Assembly: GCA_007694055.1 (NCBI GenBank)
Contig: RECK01000329.1
Location: forward strand, 1-45,753
Origin: Wenzhouxiangella sp.
Lineage (GTDB): Bacteria; Pseudomonadota; Gammaproteobacteria; Xanthomonadales; Wenzhouxiangellaceae
Reading direction: 5' to 3'
Length of the DNA stretch: 45,753 nucleotides
Shown here: one piece after another, positions 11,648 through 23,367 of the stretch
Layout: every line of letters begins with the position of its first letter
How positions within the stretch are numbered: position 1 is the first letter of the stretch
The notes under the pieces: model-generated
The model's database searches: none
The model's input: the letters and a program-made list of their open reading frames with translations, nothing else
What the model was told of the DNA's origin: nothing
Translations under genes and position numbers: made by a program

Positions 11648-12274
11648 ATGGCTAGATATACCGGACCTACCTGCAAACTCGCTCGCCGCGAGGGCATGGA
11701 CCTGAACCTGAAGAGCCCGGCCCGTGGCCTGGACTCAAAGTGCAAATTGAACCAGCCGCCTGGGCAGCATGGCGACAGTCGTCGTCAGCGCCTTTCCGAC
11801 TACGCCCTGCAGCTGCGTGAAAAGCAGAAGGTACGGCGCATGTACGGCGTACTTGAGCGTCAGTTCCGCAACTACTACAAGGAAGCTGCGCGCCTGAAGG
11901 GCGCTACCGGCGAAAACCTGCTGCAGTTGCTCGAGCGGCGCCTTGACAACGTCGTTTATCGGATGGGGTTTGCCGTGACCCGCGCCCAGGCGCGGCAATT
12001 GGTCAGCCACCGGTCGATAGAAGTCAATGGCAAGATCGTGAACATTGCGTCTTTCCAGGTCAAGCCCGGTGACATCGTTTCCGTGCGTGAGAAATCACGT
12101 AAGCAGCTGCGCATCCAGGAGGCCATCAACCTCTCGCGCGAGCTTGATCTTGTGCCCGGCTGGGTCACTGTCGATTTCGACAAGATGACAGGGGAATTCA
12201 AGGCCGCACCTGATCGCGATGACCTGCCGCCCGACATCAACGAAAGTCTGATCGTCGAGCTTTATTCGAAGTAA
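11648..12274 (+). CDS. rpsD: 30S ribosomal protein S4
   Basis: [19 protein letters not shown]..., S4 domain. Confidence 0.98.
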   Translation: MARYTGPTCKLARREGMDLNLKSPARGLDSKCKLNQPPGQHGDSRRQRLSDYALQLREKQKVRRMYGVLERQFRNYYKEAARLKGATGENLLQLLERRLDNVVYRMGFAVTRAQARQLVSHRSIEVNGKIVNIASFQVKPGDIVSVREKSRKQLRIQEAINLSRELDLVPGWVTVDFDKMTGEFKAAPDRDDLPPDINESLIVELYSK

Positions 12275-12337
12275 TCCACGGATGCCGGCGACCCGCCGGC
12301 ATCTCCGGTCCAAGCAGAATTTTTAGAGAGGCATTCA

Positions 12338-13342
12338 ATGTCAGGCCAGATAAGCACACTTATCGGCAAGATGCTCAAGCCGAAAGGGCTGATCGTCGAC
12401 GAGATTTCTCCTCGTCGGGCCCGCATCACGCTCGAGCCGCTGGAACGCGGTTTCGGCCATACCCTGGGCAACGCGCTGCGGCGCGTCTTGCTGTCGTCTA
12501 TCCCCGGTAGTGCCATCACCGAGGTCGAGATGGACGGTGTACTGCACGAGTACACGGCAGTCGAGGGTTTGCAGGAGGATATCGTCGATGTCCTGCTCAA
12601 CCTCAAGGACGTTGCGGTGCGTATGCATTCGCGCGAAGAAGCCGTCCTGACCCTGAGCAAGGACAAGGCCGGCCCCATCACCGCCGGTGACATTCAGCTC
12701 GACCATGATGTTGAAGTGGTCAATCCGGATCACGTGATCTGCAACCTGACCAAGGACGTGAAATTCAGCATGAAGCTGAAGATTACCCGCGGTGTGGGTT
12801 ACCAGCCGGCAGCAACGCTCAAATTCAGCGATGAAGAGTCGCGACCGATTGGTCGGCTGCAGCTGGATGCTTCGTATTGCCCGGTCCATCGTGTTGCCTA
12901 CAGCGTCGAGAGCGCTCGTGTCGCTCAGCGTACTGACCTGGACAAGCTGATCCTCGATATCGACACCAACGGCACCATGTCCTGCGAGGACGCGGTGAAG
13001 CTGGCAGCCGGTATTCTGGTTGATCAGATGTCCGTATTCGTCGATTTTGTTGCTCGCGAGAAGGACAAGGCAGAGACCAGCGCCGAAACCTTCGATCCGG
13101 TACTGATGCGTCCTATCGATGATCTGGAATTGACCGTCCGCTCGGCCAACTGTCTCAAGGCCGAACACATTCAGTATGTGGGCGATCTGGTTCAGCGTAC
13201 CGAAACCGAGCTGTTGAAGACACCGAACCTGGGCAAGAAATCCCTGACCGAGATCAAGACCGTGCTGGCCTCTCACGATCTCACCCTGGGTACGCGCCTG
13301 GAGAACTGGCCGCCGGCTAATCTGGCCCGGACCGAGCGTTAA
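12338..13342 (+). CDS. rpoA: DNA-directed RNA polymerase subunit alpha
   Basis: [27 protein letters not shown]-terminal [11 protein letters not shown]. Confidence 0.98.
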   Translation: MSGQISTLIGKMLKPKGLIVDEISPRRARITLEPLERGFGHTLGNALRRVLLSSIPGSAITEVEMDGVLHEYTAVEGLQEDIVDVLLNLKDVAVRMHSREEAVLTLSKDKAGPITAGDIQLDHDVEVVNPDHVICNLTKDVKFSMKLKITRGVGYQPAATLKFSDEESRPIGRLQLDASYCPVHRVAYSVESARVAQRTDLDKLILDIDTNGTMSCEDAVKLAAGILVDQMSVFVDFVAREKDKAETSAETFDPVLMRPIDDLELTVRSANCLKAEHIQYVGDLVQRTETELLKTPNLGKKSLTEIKTVLASHDLTLGTRLENWPPANLARTER

Positions 13343-13353
13343 GGAGAACACAA

Positions 13354-13740
13354 ATGCGTCATCGCAAAGCAGGGCGTAAGCTCAATCGTAATTCCTCGCA
13401 CCGCCGTGCGATGTTCCGGAACATGACCGCCAGCCTGATTCATCATGAGCTGATCAAGACGACCTTGCCCAAGGCCAAGGAGCTCCGTCGGGTTGCCGAG
13501 CCGCTGATCACCCTGGCCAAGGAAGATACCGTGGCAAAGCGACGTCTGGCCTTTGCCCGCTTGCGCGACAAGGAAGCGGTCGGAAAGCTGTTTTCCGAGA
13601 TTGCGCCGCGCTACGCTCAACGGCCGGGTGGTTACCTTCGGATCCTGAAATGCGGATTCCGTGCCGGTGACAACGCCCCGATGGCCTACGTCGAGCTGGT
13701 TGACCGTCCGGATGCTCCGGGTGCCGAAGCGGCTGAGTAG
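13354..13740 (+). CDS. rplQ: 50S ribosomal protein L17
   Basis: [24 protein letters not shown]. Confidence 0.98.
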   Translation: MRHRKAGRKLNRNSSHRRAMFRNMTASLIHHELIKTTLPKAKELRRVAEPLITLAKEDTVAKRRLAFARLRDKEAVGKLFSEIAPRYAQRPGGYLRILKCGFRAGDNAPMAYVELVDRPDAPGAEAAE

Positions 13741-13769
13741 TCCAGGCTGTCATTCTGAACTGGGAATAG

Positions 13770-13799
13770 CCCGGCCATTGTGCCGGGTTTTTCTTTTTT
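13770..13799 (+). terminator. Intrinsic terminator of the ribosomal protein operon
   Basis: CCCGGC-CATTGT-GCCGGG followed by TTTTTCTTTTTT. Confidence 0.9.
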
Positions 13800-13846
13800 C
13801 ACCGTGGCTCCGTTAGAATGAAGACTTCGCCCGCCCGGTTGTAACG

Positions 13847-15442
13847 ATGCGCAACGCCGTCGTCATTCTCGCTGCCGCTGCCATCATGGTGCTGGGTGTC
13901 ATTGGCAGCGGCATTATCTTTCTCGACGAGCAGCGGCTCAAGTCGCTGGTTGCCCAGCATGTAGAAAATCACACGGGCCGTCGGATCGAGATCCGTGGAC
14001 CGTTGCGGGTTCGGCTCTTTCCCGGGCTGAGGCTGAGTGCGGAGCAGGTCATCATGCTGCCGCCGGATGATTTCGATGGTCCGGAGTTGTTCCGGGCTGA
14101 GCGAGTCGATATGCGGGTTCGGATCCTGGCGCTGGTGCGCGGCCGGGTCGACGCCAGCGACGTCCGTCTTTCGGGTGCCCGGATCAACCTGCATACCGAT
14201 CCGGCAGGGCGCAGCAGTCTTGAGGGCCTGGGCCGGGACCGGGCGCCAGGCATCGCCGATTGGACCAGTGGACCGGTGACGCTTGAGCATGCGGTGGTCA
14301 ATTTCAGCGATGCCGGCCGCTCCGGCCGGGAAGTGCTGGAGATGGAGCGCATAGATCTTGCCGGCGTGGCACCCGGCCGTCCGGTGGAATTCCGTTTCCG
14401 CGGCAATATGGAAGAGCCGGCGGCTTTTGATAGCCTCGAGGTGGACGGGTTGCTGGTGCCTGGTGGAAACGGTGCGGCGCGTCTGAGCAACATGCGCTTG
14501 CAGGCTTCCATGGATGGCGGTCGCTATCAGCTGGAGTTGCGCGGAAACGTTTCTTATGTCGCGGAACCGCCGATGAGGCTGGAGCTAGATGGCGGACAAC
14601 TGATATTCAATGAGCATCGTTTCCTGGTCGAGGGCAATTACCTTGCAGGCGACCGCCCCTACCTCTCGGCCGCGCTGGCCAGTGATTTTTTCGACGTGGA
14701 TGTACTGGCACTGGCCCAGAAACTGGGTGATCTGTCCCGCCAGCCTTCCGACGCGGGCCTGCTGACTGCGCTGCGTGGCTTTGATTTCGACGTGGCCGTG
14801 GATCTTGGGCGTGTAGCCGAGCTGGGTCTGGTGCTCAACGGTGTAGTGCTGGCCATGGAGGGTCGCAGCGGTCTGGTGGCCCTGGCGCTGGAGCCCACTG
14901 AGATCCCGGGTGCGCTTCTGGCGGGCTCTGCGTCGCTGGACTTGCGTCAGCAGCCGCCCCTGATCGAAAGCCTGCTCGCTGCCGACATCAGCAGCATGGC
15001 TGCCCTGCTGGAGTCGTTGAGGTTATCGCCTTTCATCGATGGTCAGGGCAATTTGATTCTTGATCTGGAGGCAACGGCGGCTGCGGGCGATCCGGGTTCG
15101 GCCGCCTGGGCCGGCTCGGGCACACTGGAGCTCTGGGACGGCAGCTGGCCGCTGCTGGCCGATTTGAAGCAAGGTGCGACAGGGGGGATCGACGGTCCGC
15201 GCTTTGAGCTGCTGCGAACGGACCTGCTGCTTTCGGAAACCACGCTGAAAGCACCCGGGCTGCGTCTGGTCAGTGAGGATCTGGTCGTCAGCGGCGAAAC
15301 CGGGTTCCTGTTTGCCGATCAGGCGCTGTTCGGTCGCCTGCATCTGGACGGAGCGGAGCGCATGGAGCTGGTCGAGTTGGCCGGCAGCCTGGCTGATCCC
15401 CTGGTAGTGCGCACTCCGCTGGTTCTGCCGCCCGCCCAGTGA
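13847..15442 (+). CDS. AsmA family protein
   Basis: N-terminal TM then DEQRLKSLVAQHVENHTGRRIEIRGPLRVRLFPGLRLSAEQV, typical of AsmA. Confidence 0.8.
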   Translation: MRNAVVILAAAAIMVLGVIGSGIIFLDEQRLKSLVAQHVENHTGRRIEIRGPLRVRLFPGLRLSAEQVIMLPPDDFDGPELFRAERVDMRVRILALVRGRVDASDVRLSGARINLHTDPAGRSSLEGLGRDRAPGIADWTSGPVTLEHAVVNFSDAGRSGREVLEMERIDLAGVAPGRPVEFRFRGNMEEPAAFDSLEVDGLLVPGGNGAARLSNMRLQASMDGGRYQLELRGNVSYVAEPPMRLELDGGQLIFNEHRFLVEGNYLAGDRPYLSAALASDFFDVDVLALAQKLGDLSRQPSDAGLLTALRGFDFDVAVDLGRVAELGLVLNGVVLAMEGRSGLVALALEPTEIPGALLAGSASLDLRQQPPLIESLLAADISSMAALLESLRLSPFIDGQGNLILDLEATAAAGDPGSAAWAGSGTLELWDGSWPLLADLKQGATGGIDGPRFELLRTDLLLSETTLKAPGLRLVSEDLVVSGETGFLFADQALFGRLHLDGAERMELVELAGSLADPLVVRTPLVLPPAQ

Positions 15443-16335
15443 AGTATTCCGAGCATTCGATAGGGCTGGCTGCGGCCCTGGGCGCGTTCATGGCCTGGGG
15501 GCTGGCGCCGGTCTACTTCAAGTTTCTTGGCCATGTGGGTGCCGATGAGATCATTGCTCATCGGGTTCTATGGTCTGTTGCCTTTCTCGGCGTGGTTCTC
15601 GTCCTCAGGCACGGACGCAGTCTGCCAGCCCGTCTCGCGATTGCGCCCCGCACCTTGGCGGTGCTGTTGCTGAGCGGTAGTCTGATCGTCATCAACTGGC
15701 TGGTATTCATTTACGCTGTCAACTCCGATAGGGTGCTCTCTACTAGCCTGGGCTATTTCATCAATCCGCTGGTCACGGTACTTTTTGGTATGCTTTTTTT
15801 CCGCGAGCGGCTTGCTCCGCTTCAGTTGATTGGTGTCGGCATCGCGGCACTCGGGACGCTTTACATGACTGTCCGGGTCGGGCAATTTCCCTGGATCGCC
15901 CTTGGTCTTGCGCTGACTTTTGCGCTCTATTCTGTGCTGCGCAAGGTGCTCGACGTGGGGCCGATGGTCGGGCTTTTCTGGGAAACCTTGCTGATGGCAC
16001 CGCTGGCCTTGCTGTGGCTGGTCTGGCTTTCGGGGCAGGGCGATCTGGCCTTTGACCCTGCCGACCCGGGTTTCGGTCTTTTGCTGGCCGGCACCGGCCT
16101 GGTCACCGTGGTGCCGCTTTTGCTTTTCGCCGCCGGCGTGCGGCGCCTGCCGCTCAGTACCATTGGCATCATGCAATACCTGGCACCGACGATAACCTTC
16201 ATTCTGGCCGTGTTCGTTTATATGGAGCCGTTTTCAATAGACCATGCAGTGACGTTTGCCTGCATCTGGATCGGTCTGTTCCTGTTTTCCTGGGCCGGGT
16301 GGGTGCGGGTTCGGCGAGCGCGGATTCCTGTCTGA
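15439..16335 (+). CDS. rarD: EamA/RarD family transporter
   Basis: GLAAALGAFMAWGLAPVYFKFLGHVGADEIIAHRVLWS, about 10 TM. Confidence 0.88.
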   Translation: MKYSEHSIGLAAALGAFMAWGLAPVYFKFLGHVGADEIIAHRVLWSVAFLGVVLVLRHGRSLPARLAIAPRTLAVLLLSGSLIVINWLVFIYAVNSDRVLSTSLGYFINPLVTVLFGMLFFRERLAPLQLIGVGIAALGTLYMTVRVGQFPWIALGLALTFALYSVLRKVLDVGPMVGLFWETLLMAPLALLWLVWLSGQGDLAFDPADPGFGLLLAGTGLVTVVPLLLFAAGVRRLPLSTIGIMQYLAPTITFILAVFVYMEPFSIDHAVTFACIWIGLFLFSWAGWVRVRRARIPV

Positions 16336-18149
16336 TGGCGCGTAACGACTTGACCGAGCAGCGGCCAGCCAGCCGCCGCCTGAATTCATTGAGCTCCCTG
16401 CGACCCTTTGTCCTGCGCTACCGCTTGCAGATAGGGCTGGCCGGATTTTTCCTGCTGCTTTCGGCAGCTGGGGCGCTGGCCATTCCCGCCGCCGTCGGGC
16501 AGGTGATCGATCGTGGCTTCATGGCCGAAGACCTGGCCCGCATCGATCGCTGGTTCTGGTTGCTGTTCGCGGCGGCGGCTGTGATGGCGGTAGGCGGCGG
16601 TTTGCGATTCTACTGGGTCAGCTGGCTGGGTCAGCGGGTGGTGGCCGATATTCGGAGTGCCGTGTTCGAACGAGTGCTGGTGATGAGCCCGGAATTTTTC
16701 GCCCGTACCCGCACCGGCGAAGTGCTCTCGCGCCTGAATACTGACACCACGCTGATCGAAACGCTGGTCGGTTCCACGGTTTCGTTCGGCATTCGCAATT
16801 TGCTCATGCTCAGCGCCAGTTCCATAGCCCTGGCCCTGACCGCACCGCGCCTGGCTGGTGTCATCGGGGGATTGATCGTGTTGATCATCCTGCCCGTGAT
16901 CCTGCTCGGACGCTGGGTTCGGCGCCTGTCGCGCAGTGCCCAGGACCGGGTTGCCGACATCAGCGCGCGTGGTGATGAGGCCATCAATGCGGTACAGACC
17001 GTTCAGGCCTTTGCCCAGGAAGCCCGAGAGATCGGACGATTCCGGGAAAGCGTCGAAGGCGCGGTCAAGGCCAATACCCATCGCATTGCAGCCAGCACGG
17101 TGTTGATCGTGCTGGTCATCCTGCTGACTTTCGGGGCCGTGACCTTCGTGCTGTGGCTGGGCGCTCGGGCCGTGCTGGGAGGAACCATGAGTCCTGGTCA
17201 GCTGAGTCAGTTCGTCCTCTACGCTGCGATTGCGGCTGGTTCCACCGCCAGTCTCAGCGAGATCTGGGGGCAGTTGCAGCGGGCCGCTGGTGCCATGGAG
17301 CGCCTGGCCGAGTTGTTGTCACTGGAACCGGAGATCCGATCCGTTCCCGACCCTGTACCGTTGCCTGCCGGGCCCCTTGCGCTGAGTTTCGAGTCGGTTT
17401 GTTTCTCCTATCCGGTGCGGCCTGACCAGCCCGTGCTTAGTGACCTGAGCTTTCGGATCGAGGCGGGTCAAACCGTCGCTCTGGTCGGCCCATCCGGTGC
17501 CGGCAAGTCGACCCTGTTTCAATTGCTGCTGCGGTTCTACGATCCCGATTCAGGTTGTATCCGGGTCGGTGATGTCGACCTGCGCGCGCTGGACCTGACC
17601 GAACTACGCCAGGCCATTGGCCTGGTGCCGCAGGACGTGGTGATGTTTTCAGGCACGGCCGCAGACAATATTGCCTACGGTGTCGGCTCGGTGGGCCCGG
17701 TTGAGCTGGAAAATGCGGCTCGGTCAGCCCACGCACATGAGTTCATCACGGCCTGGCCGGACGCCTATCAGACTTCGCTGGGAGAGCGCGGCCAGCGCCT
17801 GTCGGGTGGGCAGCGTCAGCGCCTGGCCATTGCCCGGGCGCTGATCAAGAATCCCTCGCTGCTACTGCTGGACGAGGCGACCGCCAGTCTTGATGCCGAA
17901 AGCGAGCGCCTGGTTCAGGAGGCGCTGGAGACGCTTGGCCGTGACCGTACCGTCCTGGTCATTGCTCACCGTCTGGCAACCGTTCGCCGCGCTGATCGTA
18001 TCCTGGTGATCGACCAGGGCCGCCTGGTCGCCGATGGCCGGCATGATGACCTGGTCAGGGACAATCCCCTGTATCGGCGCCTGGCCCGCCTGCAGTTCCT
18101 TGACCAGGCCGGGACTCAGTCGGCGTCGTCTTCCTACAGCGCCGAGTAG
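16335..18149 (+). CDS. ABC transporter, fused TM and ATPase domains (MsbA/exporter-like)
   Basis: Walker A GPSGAGKST, LSGGQRQRLAIARAL, Walker B LLLLDEATASLD; start after listed ORF start. Confidence 0.92.
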   Translation: MARNDLTEQRPASRRLNSLSSLRPFVLRYRLQIGLAGFFLLLSAAGALAIPAAVGQVIDRGFMAEDLARIDRWFWLLFAAAAVMAVGGGLRFYWVSWLGQRVVADIRSAVFERVLVMSPEFFARTRTGEVLSRLNTDTTLIETLVGSTVSFGIRNLLMLSASSIALALTAPRLAGVIGGLIVLIILPVILLGRWVRRLSRSAQDRVADISARGDEAINAVQTVQAFAQEAREIGRFRESVEGAVKANTHRIAASTVLIVLVILLTFGAVTFVLWLGARAVLGGTMSPGQLSQFVLYAAIAAGSTASLSEIWGQLQRAAGAMERLAELLSLEPEIRSVPDPVPLPAGPLALSFESVCFSYPVRPDQPVLSDLSFRIEAGQTVALVGPSGAGKSTLFQLLLRFYDPDSGCIRVGDVDLRALDLTELRQAIGLVPQDVVMFSGTAADNIAYGVGSVGPVELENAARSAHAHEFITAWPDAYQTSLGERGQRLSGGQRQRLAIARALIKNPSLLLLDEATASLDAESERLVQEALETLGRDRTVLVIAHRLATVRRADRILVIDQGRLVADGRHDDLVRDNPLYRRLARLQFLDQAGTQSASSSYSAE

Positions 18150-18673
18150 CGGAACTTTTGTCCGCCGATCGAAACTTCGGCCATCAGTCCACCGCGCGTC
18201 ATGATGAACACGGCCACGCCACGCTCGTAGCTGGTGGTGGCAGCGGCACCTGCGCTGGCGGCAACAGCCGTTGCCTGGGCCGAAAACTCCAGGTTTTCTC
18301 GCTGGAATACACGCAGTGCGGATTCATCCTGAAAAAATATGACCTGGCTGTAGGACTGCGCACCGATCTGGGCGCCAATCGTTGCCTGCGATGTCGTGGT
18401 GCGGCCAATGGGCCGGCCTTGCTCGAAGACGATGCCGCGCCCAAAGCCGCCGCCCACGCCCAGTCCACCCTTGGCGATTTCGGGAAAAACCGCGTACGCA
18501 TGGGCGTGATCTATCCAGCCTTGCAGGCCGGGGTCGCGGTCGACAAAGCGTTCCAGCGTGGCCCTGGACTCGCGGATCAGACTGTCGTCAGAGGGGGTGC
18601 TGGCGCAGCCGGCCAGAAAGATCAGGGCCAGCGCAAAAATGGTGCCGGTTCGCAGACAAGCAATACGATTCAT
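18134..18673 (-). CDS. SYLF-domain (YSC84-related) lipoprotein
   Basis: Lipobox LIFLAGC; GLGVGGGFGRGIVFEQGR, SYL-like GGLMAEVSIGGQKF; start MNRIACLRT preferred. Confidence 0.82.
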   Translation of the reverse strand: MNRIACLRTGTIFALALIFLAGCASTPSDDSLIRESRATLERFVDRDPGLQGWIDHAHAYAVFPEIAKGGLGVGGGFGRGIVFEQGRPIGRTTTSQATIGAQIGAQSYSQVIFFQDESALRVFQRENLEFSAQATAVAASAGAAATTSYERGVAVFIMTRGGLMAEVSIGGQKFRYSAL

Positions 18674-18752
18674 CGAAATATCTGACATGCAGGACAACCC
18701 GTATAGACTGCGAATGACGCGGAAGGTTGCGCCGATTCAACCCGCTGCGGGT

Positions 18753-19439
18753 TCAACCGATTTCGGGGCGCCCGGCCATGACCTGGGCGGTTACGGCAGC
18801 GAAATGGCAAATGCTGCCGCCGAGCACGAACAGGTGCCAGATGGCATGGCTATAGGGTATGCGCTCGTTATGGTAGAACAGCGTCCCGGCCGTGTAGACC
18901 ACGCCGCCGGTAATCAGCCAGAACAGGGCGGTCGGAGTCAGGGCCTGGCTCAGCGGCGCGAACCCGATCACTATCAGCCAGCCCATGCCGATGTAGGTGG
19001 CGGTTGACAGGTAGCGGAAGCGGCCGGTGAAAAACAGCTTGAACAGGATGCCGAACAGGGCCAGTGTCCACACGATCCCGAACAGTGACCAGCCCCAGCC
19101 GCCGCGAATGGCGGCCACGGTGAATGGCGTGTAAGTGCCGGCGATCAGCAGGAATATGGCGCAGTGATCCAGTATCTTCAGGCGCTCCTTGAGCAGCGGC
19201 CGGCGGGCCGAATGATACAGCGTGGACACGCTGTAGAGCAGCACCAGAGCGGCCACGAACACTGTCACACTGACGATTTCACGGGCACCCGCGAAAACCG
19301 CGGCCAGCGTAATCAACACCGCGCCGCCGCCAATCGCCAAAATAACACCCAGCCCGTGGGTCAGGGCGTTGACAATCTCCTCGCTATGTGTTCCAGGCCT
19401 TGAAGTCATACCCGCGAATATAGCACCCTCGGGTTGCAA
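18753..19439 (-). CDS. Hemolysin III / TrhA (PAQR) family membrane protein
   Basis: HSEEIVNALTHGLGVILAIGG; YHS and HxxxH motifs, 7 TM. Confidence 0.9.
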   Translation of the reverse strand: MQPEGAIFAGMTSRPGTHSEEIVNALTHGLGVILAIGGGAVLITLAAVFAGAREIVSVTVFVAALVLLYSVSTLYHSARRPLLKERLKILDHCAIFLLIAGTYTPFTVAAIRGGWGWSLFGIVWTLALFGILFKLFFTGRFRYLSTATYIGMGWLIVIGFAPLSQALTPTALFWLITGGVVYTAGTLFYHNERIPYSHAIWHLFVLGGSICHFAAVTAQVMAGRPEIG

Positions 19440-19481
19440 GCGTGCTTCAGACGTGCCATGGCTCGGCTGGAGTCCGGGCAG

Positions 19482-20093
19482 TCAGGCGGCCAGTTCGCGG
19501 GTCCAGAACACCATGGGTTTGGCGGTTTCCTCGGCTTGGCCGATGTCTTTCCAGGCGAAACGGGTGCCGAGATCATCGCGGCGGCGATAACCGCGCCCTT
19601 GCCAGAAAGCGTCCAGCGGGCGGTAGTCGCCGGGTCGGTCCGGGTGGTCTGCGGGGCGTTGCACGGCGCAGAACGTCGCGAATCGGGCTCCGCATTCCCG
19701 TGCCCGGGCTTCGCGGGCATCGAAAAAACGGTGGCCGATGCCCTGACCCCGGAAGGCGGGTTCCAGTACCGATTCACCGAAATAGAAAAAGCGCTCGGTT
19801 TCCTCTCCGGCCTGTTCGAACGGGCGACGAAACTCGGCATCGGCACCGCGCATGGCCATGGCCGTGGCGCAGCCGACCACGCGGTCATCGTTCAGGGCCA
19901 GCACCAGGGTGCTGTCGGGCGCGGTAGCGAATTGGGCCAGGTAGCGGGCCTCGTAGTCCGGGTCGCCGTCGTAAAGGTAGGGATAGGCCCGAAAAACCTG
20001 GATGCGCAGGCGGGCAACCTCATTCAGCCACTGGGTCATGTCTGGCCCGGTGACCGTGCGAATCTCCATCATCAGCCGACCAGGCGCTGCCAC
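19482..20093 (-). CDS. GNAT family N-acetyltransferase
   Basis: VLEPAFRGQGIGHRFFDAREARAR acetyl-CoA loop-like motif. Confidence 0.8.
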   Translation of the reverse strand: MAAPGRLMMEIRTVTGPDMTQWLNEVARLRIQVFRAYPYLYDGDPDYEARYLAQFATAPDSTLVLALNDDRVVGCATAMAMRGADAEFRRPFEQAGEETERFFYFGESVLEPAFRGQGIGHRFFDAREARARECGARFATFCAVQRPADHPDRPGDYRPLDAFWQGRGYRRRDDLGTRFAWKDIGQAEETAKPMVFWTRELAA

Positions 20094-20860
20094 CAGCTGC
20101 GTCGGTAACGGGGCAGGGCATCGGTTAACTGGTCCAGATCCGGATTCCGGCCATCGGCCAGCGCGAGCGGGTATTCGCGGGCCAGGAGCCGGGCCGTGCG
20201 TTCATTGGTCCAGCGAGCAACCTGGGCTTCGCCCTTGGATATCTCCGGAATTCTACGTCGGTCGCGGTGGGCATCCGAGGCAATGATGTGGATCAGACTC
20301 CGGCTGATCATTTCCCGCGCGCTGGTCTGGACTTGCGGGCCGAACATGCCGGTACAGGATTGCGCGGTGACCTGGCCCAGGCAACCCATCGACACCCACT
20401 CGGCCAGCAGTTCCGGATCCTGGCGCAGCTGGCTGTTGCGCTCCGGGTGAGCAATGATGGGTGTCAGGCCCTGGCTGAGAATCTGTTCGATGATATGGTC
20501 AGCGCCCATCGGCACGGTGTGTACCGGCAATTCCACCAGGACGGCCTTGCCGTGATTGCCCAGGGTCATCGCCTCGCCGGCTGCCAGCTGTTCCGGCAGT
20601 TCGGGGACCAGGTGCAATTCACACCCCGGCAGCAGCTTCAACGGAATCCCCTCGGCAATCAGCGCTTCGCGCAAGTTCGCCAGCGCTGCAAGAATGTCGG
20701 CCGCATGGTTGAGGTAGACGCCGTTCAGGTGATGGGGGGTGACGACGGTGGTCTTTATCCCGTCTTCGACTGCCAGCCGAGCCATGGCCAGCGACTGGGC
20801 CAGGTCCTTGGCCCCGTCGTCGATACCCGGCAGAATATGGCAGTGCAGATCAGCGTACAC
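20072..20860 (-). CDS. CpsB/CapC (YwqE-like) PHP-fold tyrosine-protein phosphatase
   Basis: MYADLHCHILPGIDDGAKD, TPHH, IIAHPERN, ASDAHR. Confidence 0.88.
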   Translation of the reverse strand: MYADLHCHILPGIDDGAKDLAQSLAMARLAVEDGIKTTVVTPHHLNGVYLNHAADILAALANLREALIAEGIPLKLLPGCELHLVPELPEQLAAGEAMTLGNHGKAVLVELPVHTVPMGADHIIEQILSQGLTPIIAHPERNSQLRQDPELLAEWVSMGCLGQVTAQSCTGMFGPQVQTSAREMISRSLIHIIASDAHRDRRRIPEISKGEAQVARWTNERTARLLAREYPLALADGRNPDLDQLTDALPRYRRSWWQRLVG

Positions 20861-20998
20861 GAGGCAGCTCCAGTTGAAACTGAAACAAGACTAGCAGATT
20901 CGGATCAACCGCGGTTCCGAGTCCGGCTCGCCACTGGTCCGGTGCATCCGCCACGCCCTCCAGCCTCAATTTTGCCCGGCGGATTCCGACTGTTTTCC

Positions 20999-22326
<1,328 letters not shown>

Positions 22327-22330
<4 letters not shown>

Positions 22331-23367
22331 GACTTTACCTGGTAGTAATCCTTGTACCAGTCGACAAAGCGGGCCACACCCGCTTCCACCGATACCTCCG
22401 GCTGATAGCCCACGGCGCGTTTGAGCTCTGCAACATCAGCCTCCGTGTCCGGCACATCGCCAGGCTGCAGCGGCAGCATTTCCATGCGCGCCTTGCGCCC
22501 CAGGCACTGCTCCAGCACCTCGATATAGCGCAGCAACTCCACCGGCTGCTCGTTGCCGATGTTGAACAGGCGATACGGTGCGTTGCTGGTGGCCGGGTCG
22601 GGTTCCTCGGCCGGCCAATCTGGATCGGCCGCTGGTGGCCGGTCCAGGGTGCGGATCACGCCTTCAACGATGTCATCGATATAGGTAAAGCTGCGCTTGT
22701 GATGACCATGGTTGAAGACCTTGATCGGTTCATCGGCGAGAATGGCGCGAGTGAACAGGAACAGGGCCATGTCAGGTCGGCCCCAGGGGCCATAAACGGT
22801 GAAGAAACGCAGGCCCGTGACCGGTATGGCGTAGAGATGACTGTAGCTGTGGGCCATCATCTCGTTGGCTTTCTTGGTTGCCGCGTACAAGGTCAGGGGA
22901 TGCTCGGTGCCGTGGTGCTCGGAAAACGGCATTCGGGTGTTGGCACCGTACACCGAGCTGGTCGAGGCATAGACCAGGTGTTCGACCGGGTGATGGCGGC
23001 AGCCTTCGAGCACGTGCAGAAAGCCGGTCACGTTGCTGCGGGTATACGCGTGAGGATTGGTCGCTGCATAGCGCACACCGGCCTGGGCGGCCAGGTGCAC
23101 GACGCGGCTTGGACGATGCTGATCGAACAGCGCTTCCATGGCTTCCCGGTCAGCCAGGTCGGCCTGGATATGGCGGTAGCCGGCTTGCTGTTGCAGACGG
23201 GCCAGTCGGGCCTTTTTCAGATTGACGTCGTAGTAGTCATTGAGGTTGTCCAGACCGATCACGGTCTCCCCCCGCCCAAGCAGGGACAGGGCGACGTGCG
23301 ATCCGATGAAGCCGGCTGTGCCTGTGACCAGGATGAGGCCGCGGTTGGCCTGGTCCATGCTGCTCAC
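22327..23367 (-). CDS. NAD-dependent epimerase (UDP-glucuronate 4-epimerase-like)
   Basis: [13 protein letters not shown], YxxxK region [22 protein letters not shown]. Confidence 0.88.

Noticed and set aside
12341-13351. 336-aa minus-strand ORF antisense to rpoA
   Set aside because: Mirror ORF of a conserved essential gene; no domain signature
18739-18753. AACCCG-CTG-CGGGTT hairpin near the 3' end of the TrhA-like gene
   Set aside because: Short stem, no T-run on the minus strand; insufficient to call a terminator
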